Assembly (NCBI RefSeq): GCF_918797505.1
Contig: NC_092797.1
Location: forward strand, 46,908,157 to 46,972,156
Direction: 5' to 3'
DNA: 64,000 nt
Source: Bemisia tabaci
Lineage: Eukaryota; Arthropoda; Insecta; Hemiptera; Aleyrodidae
A program made the position numbers and the translations under genes. The notes beneath the pieces are model-generated. The model saw only the letters and a program-made list of their open reading frames with translations. It did no database searches and was not told the DNA's origin. Shown here piece after piece: positions 63,887 to 64,000 of the stretch; position 1 is the first letter of the stretch; each line of letters begins with the position of its first letter.

Positions 63887-64000
63887 GAAGAGTTTGAAGA
63901 ACGCCATATGAGCATTCCATTGCTGCCGAGTTTCCTTGGAGAAATATTTTTGAAACACTTTTGAACACGATTCTTTGAAATTATCAGGTATATTTGAACT
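63887..64000 (+). mobile_element. Family D left half, cut by the window end
   Basis: GAGTTTGAAGAACGCCATAT and CCATTGCTGCCGAGTTTCCT are family D left-arm blocks. The right arm would lie outside the window. Confidence 0.5.

Noticed and set aside
1..64000. Integrated virus, bacterial insert or toxin gene
   Set aside because: No polymerase, capsid, reverse transcriptase, transposase or bacterial operon-like sequence was recognised in any frame.

Overview
The window looks like non-coding-dominated nuclear DNA of an arthropod, most likely an insect. There are no bacterial-style operons and no long conserved ORFs. Candidate exons are short and bounded by GT/AG sites, and most of the sequence is made of many families of small non-autonomous transposons, several with perfect target-site duplications (TSDs). 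A hemipteran such as a whitefly is a guess from the general look of the repeats; nothing here proves the species. Nearly all ORFs above 60 codons are chance frames in AT-rich repeats or CpG-rich blocks.

Genes. I see support for two plus-strand transcription units, but I recognise neither protein. Unit 1 is read from small candidate exons at 3784-3843, 16021-16128 and 28414-28440, with weaker ones at 6578-6646 and 23016-23051 and a possible last coding exon at 34403-34438. The internal candidates are 60, 69, 108, 36 and 27 nt, all multiples of three, and all can be read in phase 0. This fits a cassette- or micro-exon region spread over long introns. Unit 2 begins in a CpG-rich promoter and leader block (about 47.15-47.67 kb). 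It continues in an ATG-poor leader exon from 48994, with a 9-codon uORF, and starts coding at 49314 in a strong Kozak context. The first coding exon ends in phase 0 at 49517, and its intron holds a zero-length AG/GTAAG site at 55418/55419 that looks like a recursive-splicing point. A divergent minus-strand first exon (47010-47291) is possible.

Repeats. I give the families working letters. A: foldback element with CACTGG...CCAGTG ends, nine copies. C: related foldback, two copies. D: ~255-bp element with CTGCCGTG ends and 4-bp TSDs, including an 847-bp long form. E: ~255-bp element with TTGGCAAC arms. F: ~120-bp palindrome with TAAGGGCGTA arms. G: ~165-bp hAT-type element with CAGTGGCG ends and 8-bp TSDs. 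H: CAGGGTGTC element with 5-bp TSDs. J and K: hairpin elements. B: a TTAA-flanked repeat with an exact 260-bp tandem duplication. X: a CCCTAAA-ended element. There is also one element with a 9-bp TSD like Mutator elements. Three nested insertions can be read directly.

Other content. A 157-bp tandem array lies at 38126-38596, a tRNA-like SINE head at 49841-49927, and a row of four perfect GC-rich hairpins at 49573-49652. Long poly-G/poly-C tracts are common, and a few repeat-free, CpG-rich or homeobox/POU-like blocks may be regulatory. Stretches not listed show no recognisable gene.
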